A stretch of 39,555 nt of DNA from Deltaproteobacteria bacterium (GCA_016932595.1 JAFGCP010000309.1:1-39555); one strand, 5' to 3'; counted from the first letter of the stretch, positions 16,966 through 25,445 are shown. Program-made: numbers and translations. The notes: generated by a model not told the origin, from the sequence alone.

Positions 16966-17688
16966 TCAGAGCGTTTTTTGAGTTTTGCTTTTCAGAAGTT
17001 CAAGGTTTGCGTTGACTTCTTCCTTCAAGGCAATGATTTTTTTTGCGCTCCAGCCGGCAAAGCGGGTCTGCGCCTTCACATAGCCCTCAACCGGCTGCGG
17101 GTTCGGGTCTTCACAGGTGATTTTATAGTATCCCTGGGCTATTTCATAGAGCGGGAAAACACGGCTTTCAACAGCTTTTCTCCCGACCTTCACCGTGTTT
17201 TCAGCCTCGAATCCCCATCCTACCGGGCAGGGGCAGAGGATATGCACAAAGGCTGATCCGGCGCAGTCCCAGGCTTTGCGAATTTTATCCACAAGGTCAA
17301 AGGGATGGCTCGGGCATGCTGTAGCGCTATAGTCGCAACCGCTTGCGCTTGCCACTGCCGGAAGTTTTTTCAGCATAACGGCCGTGTCAACCCTGCCGCC
17401 TGTGCATTCATTGTCGAAACAGATATGAAGAGCGCCCTCTTTTTTAGCAATGCTCAGCAGCGCAGGCTGTGAGCCTGCCGCAATGGCGCCGGAGTTAACA
17501 ATGATGCTTTCCTCCCACGGTATCTGCCATTTGGCCTGCTCTATATTCGCGCCGCTGCCTTCCAGCGCTTTGTAGACCTGACGTACGGCAAGTGCTACGC
17601 CGCAGCCTTTGCAGGCATTGTGACCTTTGGGCCCGAAATGCTCCTTGAAAGGCAGAAACTGTGCTGCATAAAGCGTGTATGTATCCAT
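16966..17688 (-). CDS. Shortened PorB-like protein lacking the TPP motif
   Basis: Clear homologue of the beta subunit of 2-oxoacid:ferredoxin oxidoreductases, but only 240 residues instead of about 290-320. Conserved parts are GHNACKGCG (22-30, the C-x2-C cluster pair), a shortened AaG segment (67-72), FDNE (91-94), PCPVGW (153-158, last cluster Cys region), the AVESRVFPLYE stretch and a PVEGYVKAQTRF end. The GDG...N segment that binds Mg-thiamine diphosphate is missing: about 20 residues link GAIAAG to DNE, where I would expect some 50-60. The third cluster cysteine (usually in a T-G-C) is also missing. The frame is intact, so this is not a recent deletion wreck. Its ATG overlaps the stop of the ferredoxin gene (TAATG), implying coupled translation. 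No PorA or PorG is in the window. A catalytic OFOR seems unlikely; an electron-transfer or scaffold role is possible. Confidence 0.85.
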   Translation of the reverse strand: MDTYTLYAAQFLPFKEHFGPKGHNACKGCGVALAVRQVYKALEGSGANIEQAKWQIPWEESIIVNSGAIAAGSQPALLSIAKKEGALHICFDNECTGGRVDTAVMLKKLPAVASASGCDYSATACPSHPFDLVDKIRKAWDCAGSAFVHILCPCPVGWGFEAENTVKVGRKAVESRVFPLYEIAQGYYKITCEDPNPQPVEGYVKAQTRFAGWSAKKIIALKEEVNANLELLKSKTQKTL

Positions 17689-17966
17689 TATTCAACCTCC
17701 TGCATGCTGACGGCGCCGAACCAGCACTCGCGATGACAGATGCCGCATCCTTTGCACAATTTGATATCAACATCATAAAACCCGTCTTCCTGCCGACTGA
17801 TGGCTGCGTCCGGGCAGTAAATATAGCAGAGTGCGCAACGCACGCACAATGTCTTGTCCCATACAGGGCCAAATTGCGGTTTGGTTCCCGGCGTATAAGG
17901 CTGCGCTTGCCCTGCTTCCAGCAATTGACAGCCCACTTTTTCCTGCTTGAATGTTTTGCTGATCAA
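17688..17966 (-). CDS. PorD-like 2x[4Fe-4S] ferredoxin
   Basis: A 92-residue ferredoxin resembling the delta subunit of pyruvate:ferredoxin oxidoreductase. Two C-x2-C-x2-C-x3-C motifs are complete: CVRCALCYIYCP and CKGCGICHRECW, separated by the RQEDGFYDVDIKL strand typical of PorD. The N-terminal part (LLEAGQAQPYTPGTKPQ, GPVWDK) is the usual PorD lead-in. The start is read as TTG 17966 because AAAGGAG lies 7 nt upstream; an in-frame TTG at 18005 has no such site. First gene of the operon and translationally coupled to the PorB-like gene. It should carry electrons between the NuoEF-like module and an outside partner. Confidence 0.88.
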   Translation of the reverse strand: MISKTFKQEKVGCQLLEAGQAQPYTPGTKPQFGPVWDKTLCVRCALCYIYCPDAAISRQEDGFYDVDIKLCKGCGICHRECWFGAVSMQEVE

Positions 17967-18053
17967 AGTTGGGTCTCCTTTGCGATTTTGATTGTAATTA
18001 TGCAAAATTATAGTTAATGAATGTGCTATGGCAAAGTATAAAATTAGATTGTA

Positions 18054-18082
18054 AGCTTATATTTTACCCCTTTAATTGTCAA
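18054..18082 (-). promoter_or_regulatory. Probable promoter of the redox operon
   Basis: On the minus strand a perfect TTGACA (18082-18077) is followed at 17 bp by TAAGCT (18059-18054), with TATAAG overlapping at a 15-bp spacing. It lies about 90 bp upstream of the ferredoxin start. Confidence 0.55.
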
Positions 18083-18200
18083 GCCATTTTTGGGTTGTTT
18101 TATCCGGTGCAGGAGACTGTGCCGTAATTAAAATGAACGTTGATTCTGGTGCGTCGCCCGCGCTCCGCCACGGCTGAAAGAAGGTTGCTTGTTTTTTTAA

Positions 18201-18238
18201 ACAGCGCAGAAGCGAATGGTCATTTGCCCCTGCGCTGT
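18201..18238. repeat. Long stable hairpin in the ferredoxin-panE divergent gap
   Basis: ACAGCGCAG (18201-18209) pairs with CTGCGCTGT (18230-18238). Inside, GCGAATG pairs with CATTTGC with one G-T pair around a 2-nt loop. No T-tract follows on the plus strand, and there is only a mixed TTTAAAAAAA on the minus strand. It may be a panE leader structure, an operator or a small RNA. The 387-bp gap (17967-18353) has no gene. Confidence 0.5.
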
Positions 18239-18353
18239 ATCAGAACTGCCTGGGCTCATTCAGCATGGGCAAAGATTATATACCTGCGATACAATCTCCT
18301 GTGACGGGTGTGATGGCCTTGAATAAAGAAACATTTTTCTGCCTGGGAGGTAT

Positions 18354-19277
18354 ATGAAAATAGTCATTGCAGGCGCCGGAGCCATGGGGTGTTTGTTCGC
18401 AGGCTTGCTTGCGGGATCCAGGCATGAGCTGTGGCTGCTTGAAAAGGATGCCGGGAAGGTGGATGCGATACGCTCTGCAGGGCTCAGCATAGAAATCAGC
18501 GGCGCTGAGCCGGCAGTCTCAATGCCCTCTATAACGGCATATGCGGGTGATGCAGGCATTGCTGATGTGCTCGTGCTGCTCGTGAAAGCATATGATACCG
18601 CAGCTGCAGTACAGGCAGCCCTGCCGGTAATCGGCCCACAGACAACGGTACTGACGCTGCAGAACGGCCTGGGCAATATCGAGGCAATCACGCGCGCTGT
18701 GCCGCAGACTTTGCTGCTTGCAGGAACCACGGCACAGGGGGCAACACTTCTTGGCAATGGCAGGGTGCGGCATGCAGGCAGGGGCGAAACGGTTATCGGG
18801 CCCCTTGTGCCGGAAGGGGCCGTGAGGGCCCATGCCGTGCAGGAGATTTTTCAGAGCGCAGGCATTCCCGCAACAGTGGCTGAAGATATTCAGCCGGTTC
18901 TTTGGGGGAAACTGCTGGTAAATGCCGGCATCAACGCGCTGACTGCAATCATGCGGGTAAAAAACGGCAGGGTAGGGGATATGGAGCCTCTGCAGGCTGT
19001 TATGCGGCGGGCTGTTGCCGAGGGGGCTGCTGTGGCGCAACGGCTGGGAATATCTTTGCCCTATCCCGATCCGGTCGTTCGAACGACGGAAATCTGTTGC
19101 GCCACGGCTGAAAATTTTTCTTCCATGTATCAGGATATCAGCTTGGGCCGGCGTACTGAAATCGATAGCATCAACGGCGTTATTGTGGAATACGCCAATC
19201 GTCTTGGCCTTCCAGTGCCGGTCAACTGCATGCTGACCCGCATGGTGCACGCTCTTGAATGCCCTTCTGTAAGCTGA
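18354..19277 (+). CDS. panE: 2-dehydropantoate 2-reductase (ketopantoate reductase)
   Basis: NADPH-dependent reduction of ketopantoate to pantoate for coenzyme A synthesis. The 307-residue protein has the Rossmann start IVIAGAGAMGCLFAGLL, the KAYDT and LQNGLGN segments, the catalytic Lys in VLWGKLLVNAGINALTAI, and the C-terminal helical domain (QDISLGRRTEIDSINGVIV). GGGAGG precedes the ATG. It stands alone, divergent from the redox operon and convergent with mnmE. Other members of the family reduce related 2-keto acids, so the assignment rests on the motif set. Confidence 0.92.
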   Translation: MKIVIAGAGAMGCLFAGLLAGSRHELWLLEKDAGKVDAIRSAGLSIEISGAEPAVSMPSITAYAGDAGIADVLVLLVKAYDTAAAVQAALPVIGPQTTVLTLQNGLGNIEAITRAVPQTLLLAGTTAQGATLLGNGRVRHAGRGETVIGPLVPEGAVRAHAVQEIFQSAGIPATVAEDIQPVLWGKLLVNAGINALTAIMRVKNGRVGDMEPLQAVMRRAVAEGAAVAQRLGISLPYPDPVVRTTEICCATAENFSSMYQDISLGRRTEIDSINGVIVEYANRLGLPVPVNCMLTRMVHALECPSVS

Positions 19278-19499
19278 ATTTGCAGATACCCGCAACTTTT
19301 TTTCGGTGGTATGTGCCTGCCCCATAGCAGATGCAATCGGGAATTTTTCAGGAGCATTGCAGCGGGTGCTGTGGTGTGAATTGGGCAATGCATGCAGCCT
19401 TTTACGAAGGAGGTGCCGGGAGAATGTAAGGCTGCGACAGGATAGTGCGAGGCAGATATGATTGTTGTGCAGCAGGCGGCACAGGGCAGGCCCGGCGCA

Positions 19500-20882
19500 T
19501 CATTTTCCAATGCAGAAACGGCTGAAAATGACATCGAGAATATCCTCAGCAGTGGTCCTGCCGGTAATCTCTCCGAGAGCAGCAAGTGCGGCATGCAGAT
19601 CTATGGACACGAGCTCAGGGGCCCGTTCGCACAGCAAACCCGCGGCCGCCTGTCCGAGTGCCTCCCGTGTTTTTTCCAGGGCCGAGCGGTGCCGCGCATT
19701 GGCGATGAGGATATCTGAAGGGGAAATGCCGCCATGGGCGCCGACCATATGGGCAATGGCCTGTTTGAGCTGCTCGATGCCGGTATGGTTCATGGCTGAA
19801 ACGGCGACGGTGCCGGCTGAAGGCAGCAGCGAGGCGAGCTTTTCCGGCCCCCAGGCAGAGGGTAAATCTGTTTTGTTCATGACGGCGATGAAATTTTTAT
19901 GTGCAAGAAGCCCCGCCACCGCATGATCGGCTTGATCAAGGGGCAGGCTTGCATCAAGCACCAGCAGGACAATATCGGCATGCTCTATTTTTACGCGTGC
20001 CCGCTCCATGCCCGCAACCTCAATTTCCTGATCGCTGTTGTCCAGGCCGGCTGTATCGATAAGATGTATCGGCATGCCGCCGATGGTCATGGTTTCCTGA
20101 ATGATATCCCGTGTCGTGCCGGGAATGGCGGTCACGATGGCACGCTCATCACCCAGCAGCGCATTCAGGATGCTGGACTTGCCGACATTTGGCTTTCCGG
20201 TAATAACCGCCTGTACGCCGCTTGCATACAGACAGCCGTCGTGGAATGTCGCGATCAGCCTGCCTGCGGCTTCCCGGACAGCTTGTATCTGTACGGCCAG
20301 CGTCGATGACGCAGCAGCAAGAATATCATCTTCAGGGAAGTCAATGGCTGCCTCAACTTCGGCCGTAATGCTCAGAAGACTGTCGTACAGATGATCTATC
20401 CGCTGCGCGAGCTTTCCTGTCAGCTGGCGCGAGGCTATTTTGAGCCCGATCTCCGACTTTGCCTCAATGACATCAATGACCGCCTCGGCCTGTGTAAGAT
20501 CCATCCGCCCGTTGAGAAAGCCGCGGCGGGTGAACTCACCTGCCCCGGCGAGCCGTGCTCCGGCGTCTATCGTCATGCGCAATATTTTTTCAAGCAGAAC
20601 GATGCCGCTGTGGCAGTTGATTTCAACGACATCCTCTCCGGTATAGGAGCGCGGGGCCTGCATGTAGGAGATAAGGGCTTCATCAAGATCGCTTCCGTCC
20701 TGCGGGTCGATGATGGTGCCGAAGTACAGGCTGTGCGAGCGGAGCGCTTCGGGATTGAAGTTTTTTGATTTAAAAAATTTTGCGACAATGCGGCAGGCTG
20801 CAGGGCCGCTCAGGCGAATGATGCCTATGCCGCCGGCGCCAACTGGTGTTGCGATGGCTGTAATTGTGTCGTGGTGCTGCAT
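19500..20882 (-). CDS. mnmE: tRNA modification GTPase MnmE
   Basis: With MnmG it makes the 5-carboxymethylaminomethyl modification of wobble uridine in tRNA. The 460-residue protein has the N-terminal formyl-THF-binding domain (DTITAIATPVGAGGIGIIRLSG) and a helical domain. The inserted G domain has GKPNVGKSSILNAL, PGTTRD, DTAGL and NKTD, and the protein ends in FCIGK with the essential Cys. It follows a DUF4388 gene at 35 nt. mnmG, its usual neighbour, is not in the window. The 222-bp gap to panE has only a weak inverted repeat (19394-19401 with 19428-19435). Confidence 0.97.
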   Translation of the reverse strand: MQHHDTITAIATPVGAGGIGIIRLSGPAACRIVAKFFKSKNFNPEALRSHSLYFGTIIDPQDGSDLDEALISYMQAPRSYTGEDVVEINCHSGIVLLEKILRMTIDAGARLAGAGEFTRRGFLNGRMDLTQAEAVIDVIEAKSEIGLKIASRQLTGKLAQRIDHLYDSLLSITAEVEAAIDFPEDDILAAASSTLAVQIQAVREAAGRLIATFHDGCLYASGVQAVITGKPNVGKSSILNALLGDERAIVTAIPGTTRDIIQETMTIGGMPIHLIDTAGLDNSDQEIEVAGMERARVKIEHADIVLLVLDASLPLDQADHAVAGLLAHKNFIAVMNKTDLPSAWGPEKLASLLPSAGTVAVSAMNHTGIEQLKQAIAHMVGAHGGISPSDILIANARHRSALEKTREALGQAAAGLLCERAPELVSIDLHAALAALGEITGRTTAEDILDVIFSRFCIGK

Positions 20883-20917
20883 TGTTCAACCAAAGAAGAA
20901 ATTGATTGCGGCAGGTT

Positions 20918-22441
20918 TTATGGGTATATCAGCAGAGATTTTTTAATTGTTTCATCAATTTTGCTGAACAAAGGGCCGGTTGGCTCCTGTCTGCAGTTTT
21001 CGCAGGTGATTTGGATTGAGATTATTTTTTGATGCCCGACAAGCGTATAGAAATGTGTCATGCACAGGGATGCATTTATCGTTTCCGCCGCTGTTATTTT
21101 GTACCCCTGCCCCCCGCCCATGGTTATAAGGCCATGGGACTCGATTGATGCCCAGGTCCTGTCTGATTTCCCATCCTGAAATCCGCCGATTTTTTTATAC
21201 ATTTCATCTTCGGCATTCCACTGCCCGAACCAGCGCTGAGCTTCGATTGAGACGGTAACCCGTGCCTTATATGAGGCTGTGATTTTTGATTTTCGGGGGC
21301 CGGATGTCTCCTGATGGGCAAAGCCCGCAGGCAGGTTCAGAAAAAAGAAGGCATTTTTGTCCTGCAGGGACTGTACCTCAGGCAGGGTTTTTTCAGGCTG
21401 TTTTATTTCCTCCGCCGGTTTAACTGCCGTCTGCTGTGGTACTGCAGGAGGCGTAAAGGTTGTGCGAATCAAGTCCTGCAGGGATCCTTTTTTGTAAAGG
21501 AAAAAAGCTCCGGCAGCGATGGAGCACAGGACTATGATACCAAGGGCGATACTGAAGAAACGAGTTCTTGTCCGGGGCCCTTCTCCGAGCTCAACTTCAA
21601 GAGTTTCGTTGACAGGAGGCCTTTTTTTCTGCTGCTGGCCGGATACATCAGGGACAATTTTTCCCTGAGAAATTTTCAATGAAGGATCGGCCGCAGCCGA
21701 CTGTGCCTGATCCGCAGTAAGCGACAGATCAATTTTTTCCTGAACATCTATTATGCCCGCTGACAAAAGGGTGTACAGAGCCTTGACGACGGTGAATTCA
21801 TCGTAGCCGCTCTGGTATATGATTTCTTTTATAGTGTTTATGCCGTTTACCAAACGCAGAACGGCATTTTCCTGGTGGTTGAGCGTTGTTTGCCTGTTTG
21901 CCGAAGCAGCATCGGCCGTATAGCGCAGGACCTGATTCCTTGCCGGTATTTGTTTTTCCAGCACGGACATCTCATCCACCCTGCGGGAAGCCTCCAGAAT
22001 TAATTCCATGGTTTCAAACTGCGTGTCTGCTTCGTCCGTTGCTGAAACAGCGCATTCTTCAAACCGGAATTTACCCTGTATCCAGTGAAAAAGGGTGTAG
22101 AGTATATTTTCTACCTGCATGCGGACGAATCTGTCCAGCTCGTCTTTTGAAATGAAGCATTCATCAACCAGCACTTTGCCGAGCCGCTCTTTGCGGTTTT
22201 TGGCTATCTGAAGAGTTTTTTCAAGTTCAATGGAGCCGATGACGCCTTCGCTTCGAAGCAGGTATCCCAGGTGTTTTTCATTGTCGGTGCTGGTGGCGGA
22301 AACTATGGTGCCCTCGCAGAAGTGGACGGTGACCACATCGTCGTCATGAGTAATGCGCAATTTCCCCGTCTTTTTATCATTGGACAGCAGTTGGAAAAGA
22401 CTGGAGAGATAAAAGGTTTCTAGATTGCCTTCAAGTGCCAT
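20918..22441 (-). CDS. DUF4388 protein with one membrane segment
   Basis: A 507-residue protein that I would place in the DUF4388 (PATAN-like) group from its start MALEGNLETFYLSSLFQLL and the TGKLRI...VHFCEGTIVSA pattern. The N-terminal part continues with a GspE/winged-helix-like segment (about 70-130, LGKVLVDECFISKDELDRFV) and a second DUF4388-like helical stretch to about 245. A single membrane helix (FFSIALGIIVLCSIAAGAFF) near residue 300 follows, then a Pro/Glu-rich linker. The C-terminal domain of about 150 residues, probably periplasmic, contains a C-x2-C pair (TCENC). Such proteins are common in Desulfobacterota and often act in two-component or motility pathways; the exact role is unknown. 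It is inserted between jag and mnmE, which are usually adjacent. Confidence 0.7.
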   Translation of the reverse strand: MALEGNLETFYLSSLFQLLSNDKKTGKLRITHDDDVVTVHFCEGTIVSATSTDNEKHLGYLLRSEGVIGSIELEKTLQIAKNRKERLGKVLVDECFISKDELDRFVRMQVENILYTLFHWIQGKFRFEECAVSATDEADTQFETMELILEASRRVDEMSVLEKQIPARNQVLRYTADAASANRQTTLNHQENAVLRLVNGINTIKEIIYQSGYDEFTVVKALYTLLSAGIIDVQEKIDLSLTADQAQSAAADPSLKISQGKIVPDVSGQQQKKRPPVNETLEVELGEGPRTRTRFFSIALGIIVLCSIAAGAFFLYKKGSLQDLIRTTFTPPAVPQQTAVKPAEEIKQPEKTLPEVQSLQDKNAFFFLNLPAGFAHQETSGPRKSKITASYKARVTVSIEAQRWFGQWNAEDEMYKKIGGFQDGKSDRTWASIESHGLITMGGGQGYKITAAETINASLCMTHFYTLVGHQKIISIQITCENCRQEPTGPLFSKIDETIKKSLLIYP

Positions 22442-22662
22442 AGCGGTATACGAGTAGTTTTTATTTATATTTAATCAAAAAAAAATGATTTTTACAATCA
22501 ATTCTTTTGCAGTCGCGCTGGCAATGCTTTGACCCGTGCGCCACACGGTCATCCGGCCAAATTCTGCATAAACTGCTGTGCTACGGGGTTTTCTGCTTTG
22601 ATGTGCCGGGGAGCGGTGCCGGGCACTGCTGAAATGTCATAGGAAACGGTGCGCCTGCATGT

Positions 22663-22703
22663 ACAAAGACGGAAGGGTAATCCAGGCCTTGTGCCGTCTT
22701 TGT
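22663..22703. repeat. Inverted repeat just after jag
   Basis: ACAAAGACGG (22663-22672) and CCGTCTTTGT (22694-22703) are perfect 10-bp inverted copies with a 21-nt loop, 12 nt past the jag stop. There is no T-tract on the minus strand. It may be a 3'-end stabiliser or a weak terminator. Confidence 0.4.
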
Positions 22704-22714
22704 CAGAATCAGGC

Positions 22715-23371
22715 TTACTGCCGGGGAGCTATGATAACCTTGCGCATGATGCCGTCTCCCCTGCTCCAAGTCGTCAGTTCCGTATCCTGTTTCAGTGTCA
22801 TATGAATGATACGGCGGTCTGCAGCATTCAACGGGGGCGTGGTGACGGTACCCCCTTTTGTTTTTGCTTTTTTACTCAGGCGCATGGCCAGGCCCTCGAG
22901 GTTTTCAACATGGCGGGAGCGGTATCCCTCGGAATCAACGAGAATGTGCGGCATGTCTGCGGCCTGCCTGGCCCGTATTTTATTGAGCAGGTACTGCAGA
23001 GCCTCAAGGGTCTGCCCTTTTTTTCCGATAAAAATGCCGCTGCCGTCACCGATGATGTTAAACACAACTTCATCATGGCTGGAAGCTGTTTCGATGCGCG
23101 CCGCCGGGTCTATGCGCCGGACGATACGATCAAAGAGAGTTTTTAAAGTATCAAGAGCCTCCTGTGCCGTGCTGCACCTGGCTGCCTGCAGCGGTGCTTG
23201 TTTCAGGGCCGCGCGAATTTTTGCCTTCCTCGAGGAGAAGATGGAAAGAAATCTGCCGGGGGTCGGCTCAAGCACCTCAATGTCAAGATTGTCTTCAGTG
23301 GTATGCAGCTGCTGTCCGGCTAGCGCGACTGCTTCTTCAACTGTTTTGGCTTCGACTTCGATGGATTGCAT
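22715..23371 (-). CDS. jag: RNA-binding protein Jag (KhpB)
   Basis: The 218-residue protein has the Jag N-terminal domain (1-50, MQSIEVEAKTVEEAVALA), a linker, a type II KH domain (about 85-150, ISxxx then IGKKGQTLEALQYLLNK) and an R3H domain (LAMRLSKKAKTKGG, PLNAADRRIIHMTL). It binds RNA and is usually cotranscribed with yidC. The start has AGGAGG 5 nt upstream. The first 52 nt lie inside the 3' end of yidC in another frame, so its synthesis is probably coupled to YidC. Confidence 0.95.
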   Translation of the reverse strand: MQSIEVEAKTVEEAVALAGQQLHTTEDNLDIEVLEPTPGRFLSIFSSRKAKIRAALKQAPLQAARCSTAQEALDTLKTLFDRIVRRIDPAARIETASSHDEVVFNIIGDGSGIFIGKKGQTLEALQYLLNKIRARQAADMPHILVDSEGYRSRHVENLEGLAMRLSKKAKTKGGTVTTPPLNAADRRIIHMTLKQDTELTTWSRGDGIMRKVIIAPRQ

Positions 23372-25098
23372 TCTTTTCCTCCTGCGGAGCTGATTTTGTT
23401 GTTGATGTAGTATTGCTGAACAATGGATATGACATTATTGACAAGCCAGTAGATGACAAGCCCCGAAGGAAAACTGAGAAACATGAACGTAAATACCAGG
23501 GGCATGAAAAGCATCATTTTTGCCTGCATCGGATCCATGCTTGCCGACGGCGTCATTTTTTGCTGCAGAAACTGCGACAGGCCCATGACAATCGGTGCGA
23601 TATAGGTCGGATCCTTTGCCGAGAGGTCGTTGATCCAGAATGAAACGAAGCTTGCATGCCGCAGCTCGATGGAGTACATCAGCGCATTGTAAAGCGCAAT
23701 GAAGACAGGTATTTGAATCAATATGGGCAGACAGCCGCTCAGCGGGTTTACATTGTATTTTTTGTAGAGCGAAAGCTGCTGGCGGGCGAATTCCTCCTTG
23801 TTGTCTTTGTATTTTTCCTTAAGAGCGGTCAGCTCAGGCTGAATCTTCTGCATGCCCTTCATGGATTCAAAACTTTTATGCGTGAGGGGCCAGAAGAGAA
23901 TTTTTATGATAATGGTCAGCAGGATAATCGCAAGGCCGTAATTGCCGAGAAAACCATAGAAGAATTTGACGCACATGAGCAGCGGCTTTGCGATAATGTC
24001 GAACCAGCCGAAGTCAAGGGTCTTTTCAAGGTGGCTTCCCTGCCGAGCCAGTATGTCCATGTCTTTGGGCCCCATGTAGAGCTGCAGCGGGTACTGTGCT
24101 TCCTGTCCGGGCTGTATGGTAATGGCCGGGAAGAACACCTGATAGGTTACTGCACCATCGGCGGTTTTGCTTATGCGCACCTGTGCGGGCTTCTGATCCT
24201 GCATGAGCAGGGCCGATATGAAATATTTTTCCTCGATGGCGGTCCAGAGAATATCGCCCTCGATAGGTGTTTCTTCCTTTACCTTTTCAATATCCTGCTT
24301 GACGACCTTGTCTTTGAGAAAATAGGTGAATTGTGCCACATCTGCCGTATTGCCGCTGAAGAATCCGCCGGCCTGCTGGGCTGGAACATGAGCCTTCCAT
24401 TCAATGACCGGCGTGCCCATACGGGCGGTTGAGCCGTCATTGCGCAGGGTCAGGGTGAGGCCGAAATTGTAGTCCCTGTCAGTGAACGCGAACTGCTTCG
24501 AGAGTTTCAGCCCCTGCTGGTCATCCTGCGAAAACGTTATGGCGCCCTGTTGCCCGGAATTTCGCAGTCGAAGGCTCTCTTTATCGGCCTGCCACGGCGC
24601 AGTGCCAAGAACGGTTGAGCCGGCATCGATAAAGAGCGTGCGCAGGGGGAGTTCCTGAGCGGAACGCCCATGGAGAAGTTGCTTGTCCTGCTGGCCTGCA
24701 TCTGCCGGAAAGTCGGGCCCGATGTTGAAAAGTTTTTTCATCAGGCGTTCCGCAGCCGTCGGCGCGAGGCTTTCCTTGTACTTGTGGAGCGTGAAGCTGC
24801 CGGGCCCTCCGGTTGCCCGCACAAAAAGTGCGGTAAAAAGGCCTGTTTCGACAGTAATGTCCCGGCCTTCATCAATGATGGGCGTCTGGGGAAGCAGAGC
24901 GATTTTTGGCGCATCATGTATTGTTTGAGGCTGAGCAACTACCGCTGTGGAGGGCGTGGGGATTTGCGCTTTTTCAGCTGTCGCGACAGCCGGAGTGTCG
25001 GCCTTTTTGGCGGGGGGAGGGGTGAACAGGTACTGATAGCTGAAAAGTACGGCAATGGACAGCGCAACAGCCAGAAGAATTCTTTTTTCATTATCCAT
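23320..25098 (-). CDS. yidC: Membrane protein insertase YidC
   Basis: Inserts inner-membrane proteins, with or without SecYEG. The 592-residue protein is of the Gram-negative type: an N-terminal membrane helix (ILLAVALSIAVLFSYQYLF), a Pro/Ala linker and a large periplasmic beta domain (about 60-350). The conserved insertase core follows (YGLAIILLTIIIKILFWPLT, the cytoplasmic MKGMQKIQPELTALKEKYKD hairpin, NPLSGCLPILIQIPVFIALY, LPLVF-type last helices). A basic tail (KSKPKQLKKQSR) may contact the ribosome. It lies between yidD and jag. Confidence 0.98.
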   Translation of the reverse strand: MDNEKRILLAVALSIAVLFSYQYLFTPPPAKKADTPAVATAEKAQIPTPSTAVVAQPQTIHDAPKIALLPQTPIIDEGRDITVETGLFTALFVRATGGPGSFTLHKYKESLAPTAAERLMKKLFNIGPDFPADAGQQDKQLLHGRSAQELPLRTLFIDAGSTVLGTAPWQADKESLRLRNSGQQGAITFSQDDQQGLKLSKQFAFTDRDYNFGLTLTLRNDGSTARMGTPVIEWKAHVPAQQAGGFFSGNTADVAQFTYFLKDKVVKQDIEKVKEETPIEGDILWTAIEEKYFISALLMQDQKPAQVRISKTADGAVTYQVFFPAITIQPGQEAQYPLQLYMGPKDMDILARQGSHLEKTLDFGWFDIIAKPLLMCVKFFYGFLGNYGLAIILLTIIIKILFWPLTHKSFESMKGMQKIQPELTALKEKYKDNKEEFARQQLSLYKKYNVNPLSGCLPILIQIPVFIALYNALMYSIELRHASFVSFWINDLSAKDPTYIAPIVMGLSQFLQQKMTPSASMDPMQAKMMLFMPLVFTFMFLSFPSGLVIYWLVNNVISIVQQYYINNKISSAGGKECNPSKSKPKQLKKQSR

Positions 25099-25193
25099 GA
25101 ACGGTTCCTTATTTAAGGATTTATTGCATGGAGTCAGCAGACATGCTGAATCCCGAGTCGCTTTTGTTGTGTCGTGTGGCAGCAGTAACAGGC

Positions 25194-25445
25194 TTAGACC
25201 GGATCATAGCCACCCGGATGAAGCGGATGGCATTTGAGCAGACGGCAGCATGTGAGTCGGCATGCTTTAAAAAAAGGGTACTTTGCAAAGGCCTCTATGG
25301 CATAATTGGAGCAGGTGGGGATAAAACGGCAGTGAGAACCCAAAACGGGGGATACCAGCACCTGATAACAGCGTATGAGAAATATGGAGAGCCTGTTAAT
25401 CCGGCTGTCGGGCTCCGATACAGAACAAAGTAATTGTTTATTCAT
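25194..25445 (-). CDS. yidD: Membrane protein insertion efficiency factor YidD
   Basis: The 83-residue protein has the family core LIRCYQVLVSPVLGSHCRFIPTC, CSNYAIEAF and HPLHPGGYDPV. It is a peripheral inner-membrane protein with an amphipathic N-terminal part that assists YidC. Its ATG overlaps the rnpA stop by 8 nt, which suggests coupled translation. A 95-bp gap separates it from yidC. All conserved Cys are present. Confidence 0.95.
   Translation of the reverse strand: MNKQLLCSVSEPDSRINRLSIFLIRCYQVLVSPVLGSHCRFIPTCSNYAIEAFAKYPFFKACRLTCCRLLKCHPLHPGGYDPV

Noticed and set aside
18519-19388. 289-codon open frame opposite panE
   Set aside because: Antisense shadow; composition and motifs fit only panE on the plus strand.
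19407-19429. AAGGAGG followed by ATG TAA between panE and mnmE
   Set aside because: A start codon followed at once by a stop; no peptide is encoded and a chance match is likely.
19394-19435. Inverted repeat GCAGCCTT / AAGGCTGC between panE and mnmE
   Set aside because: Long 26-nt loop and no T-tract; too weak to call a terminator.
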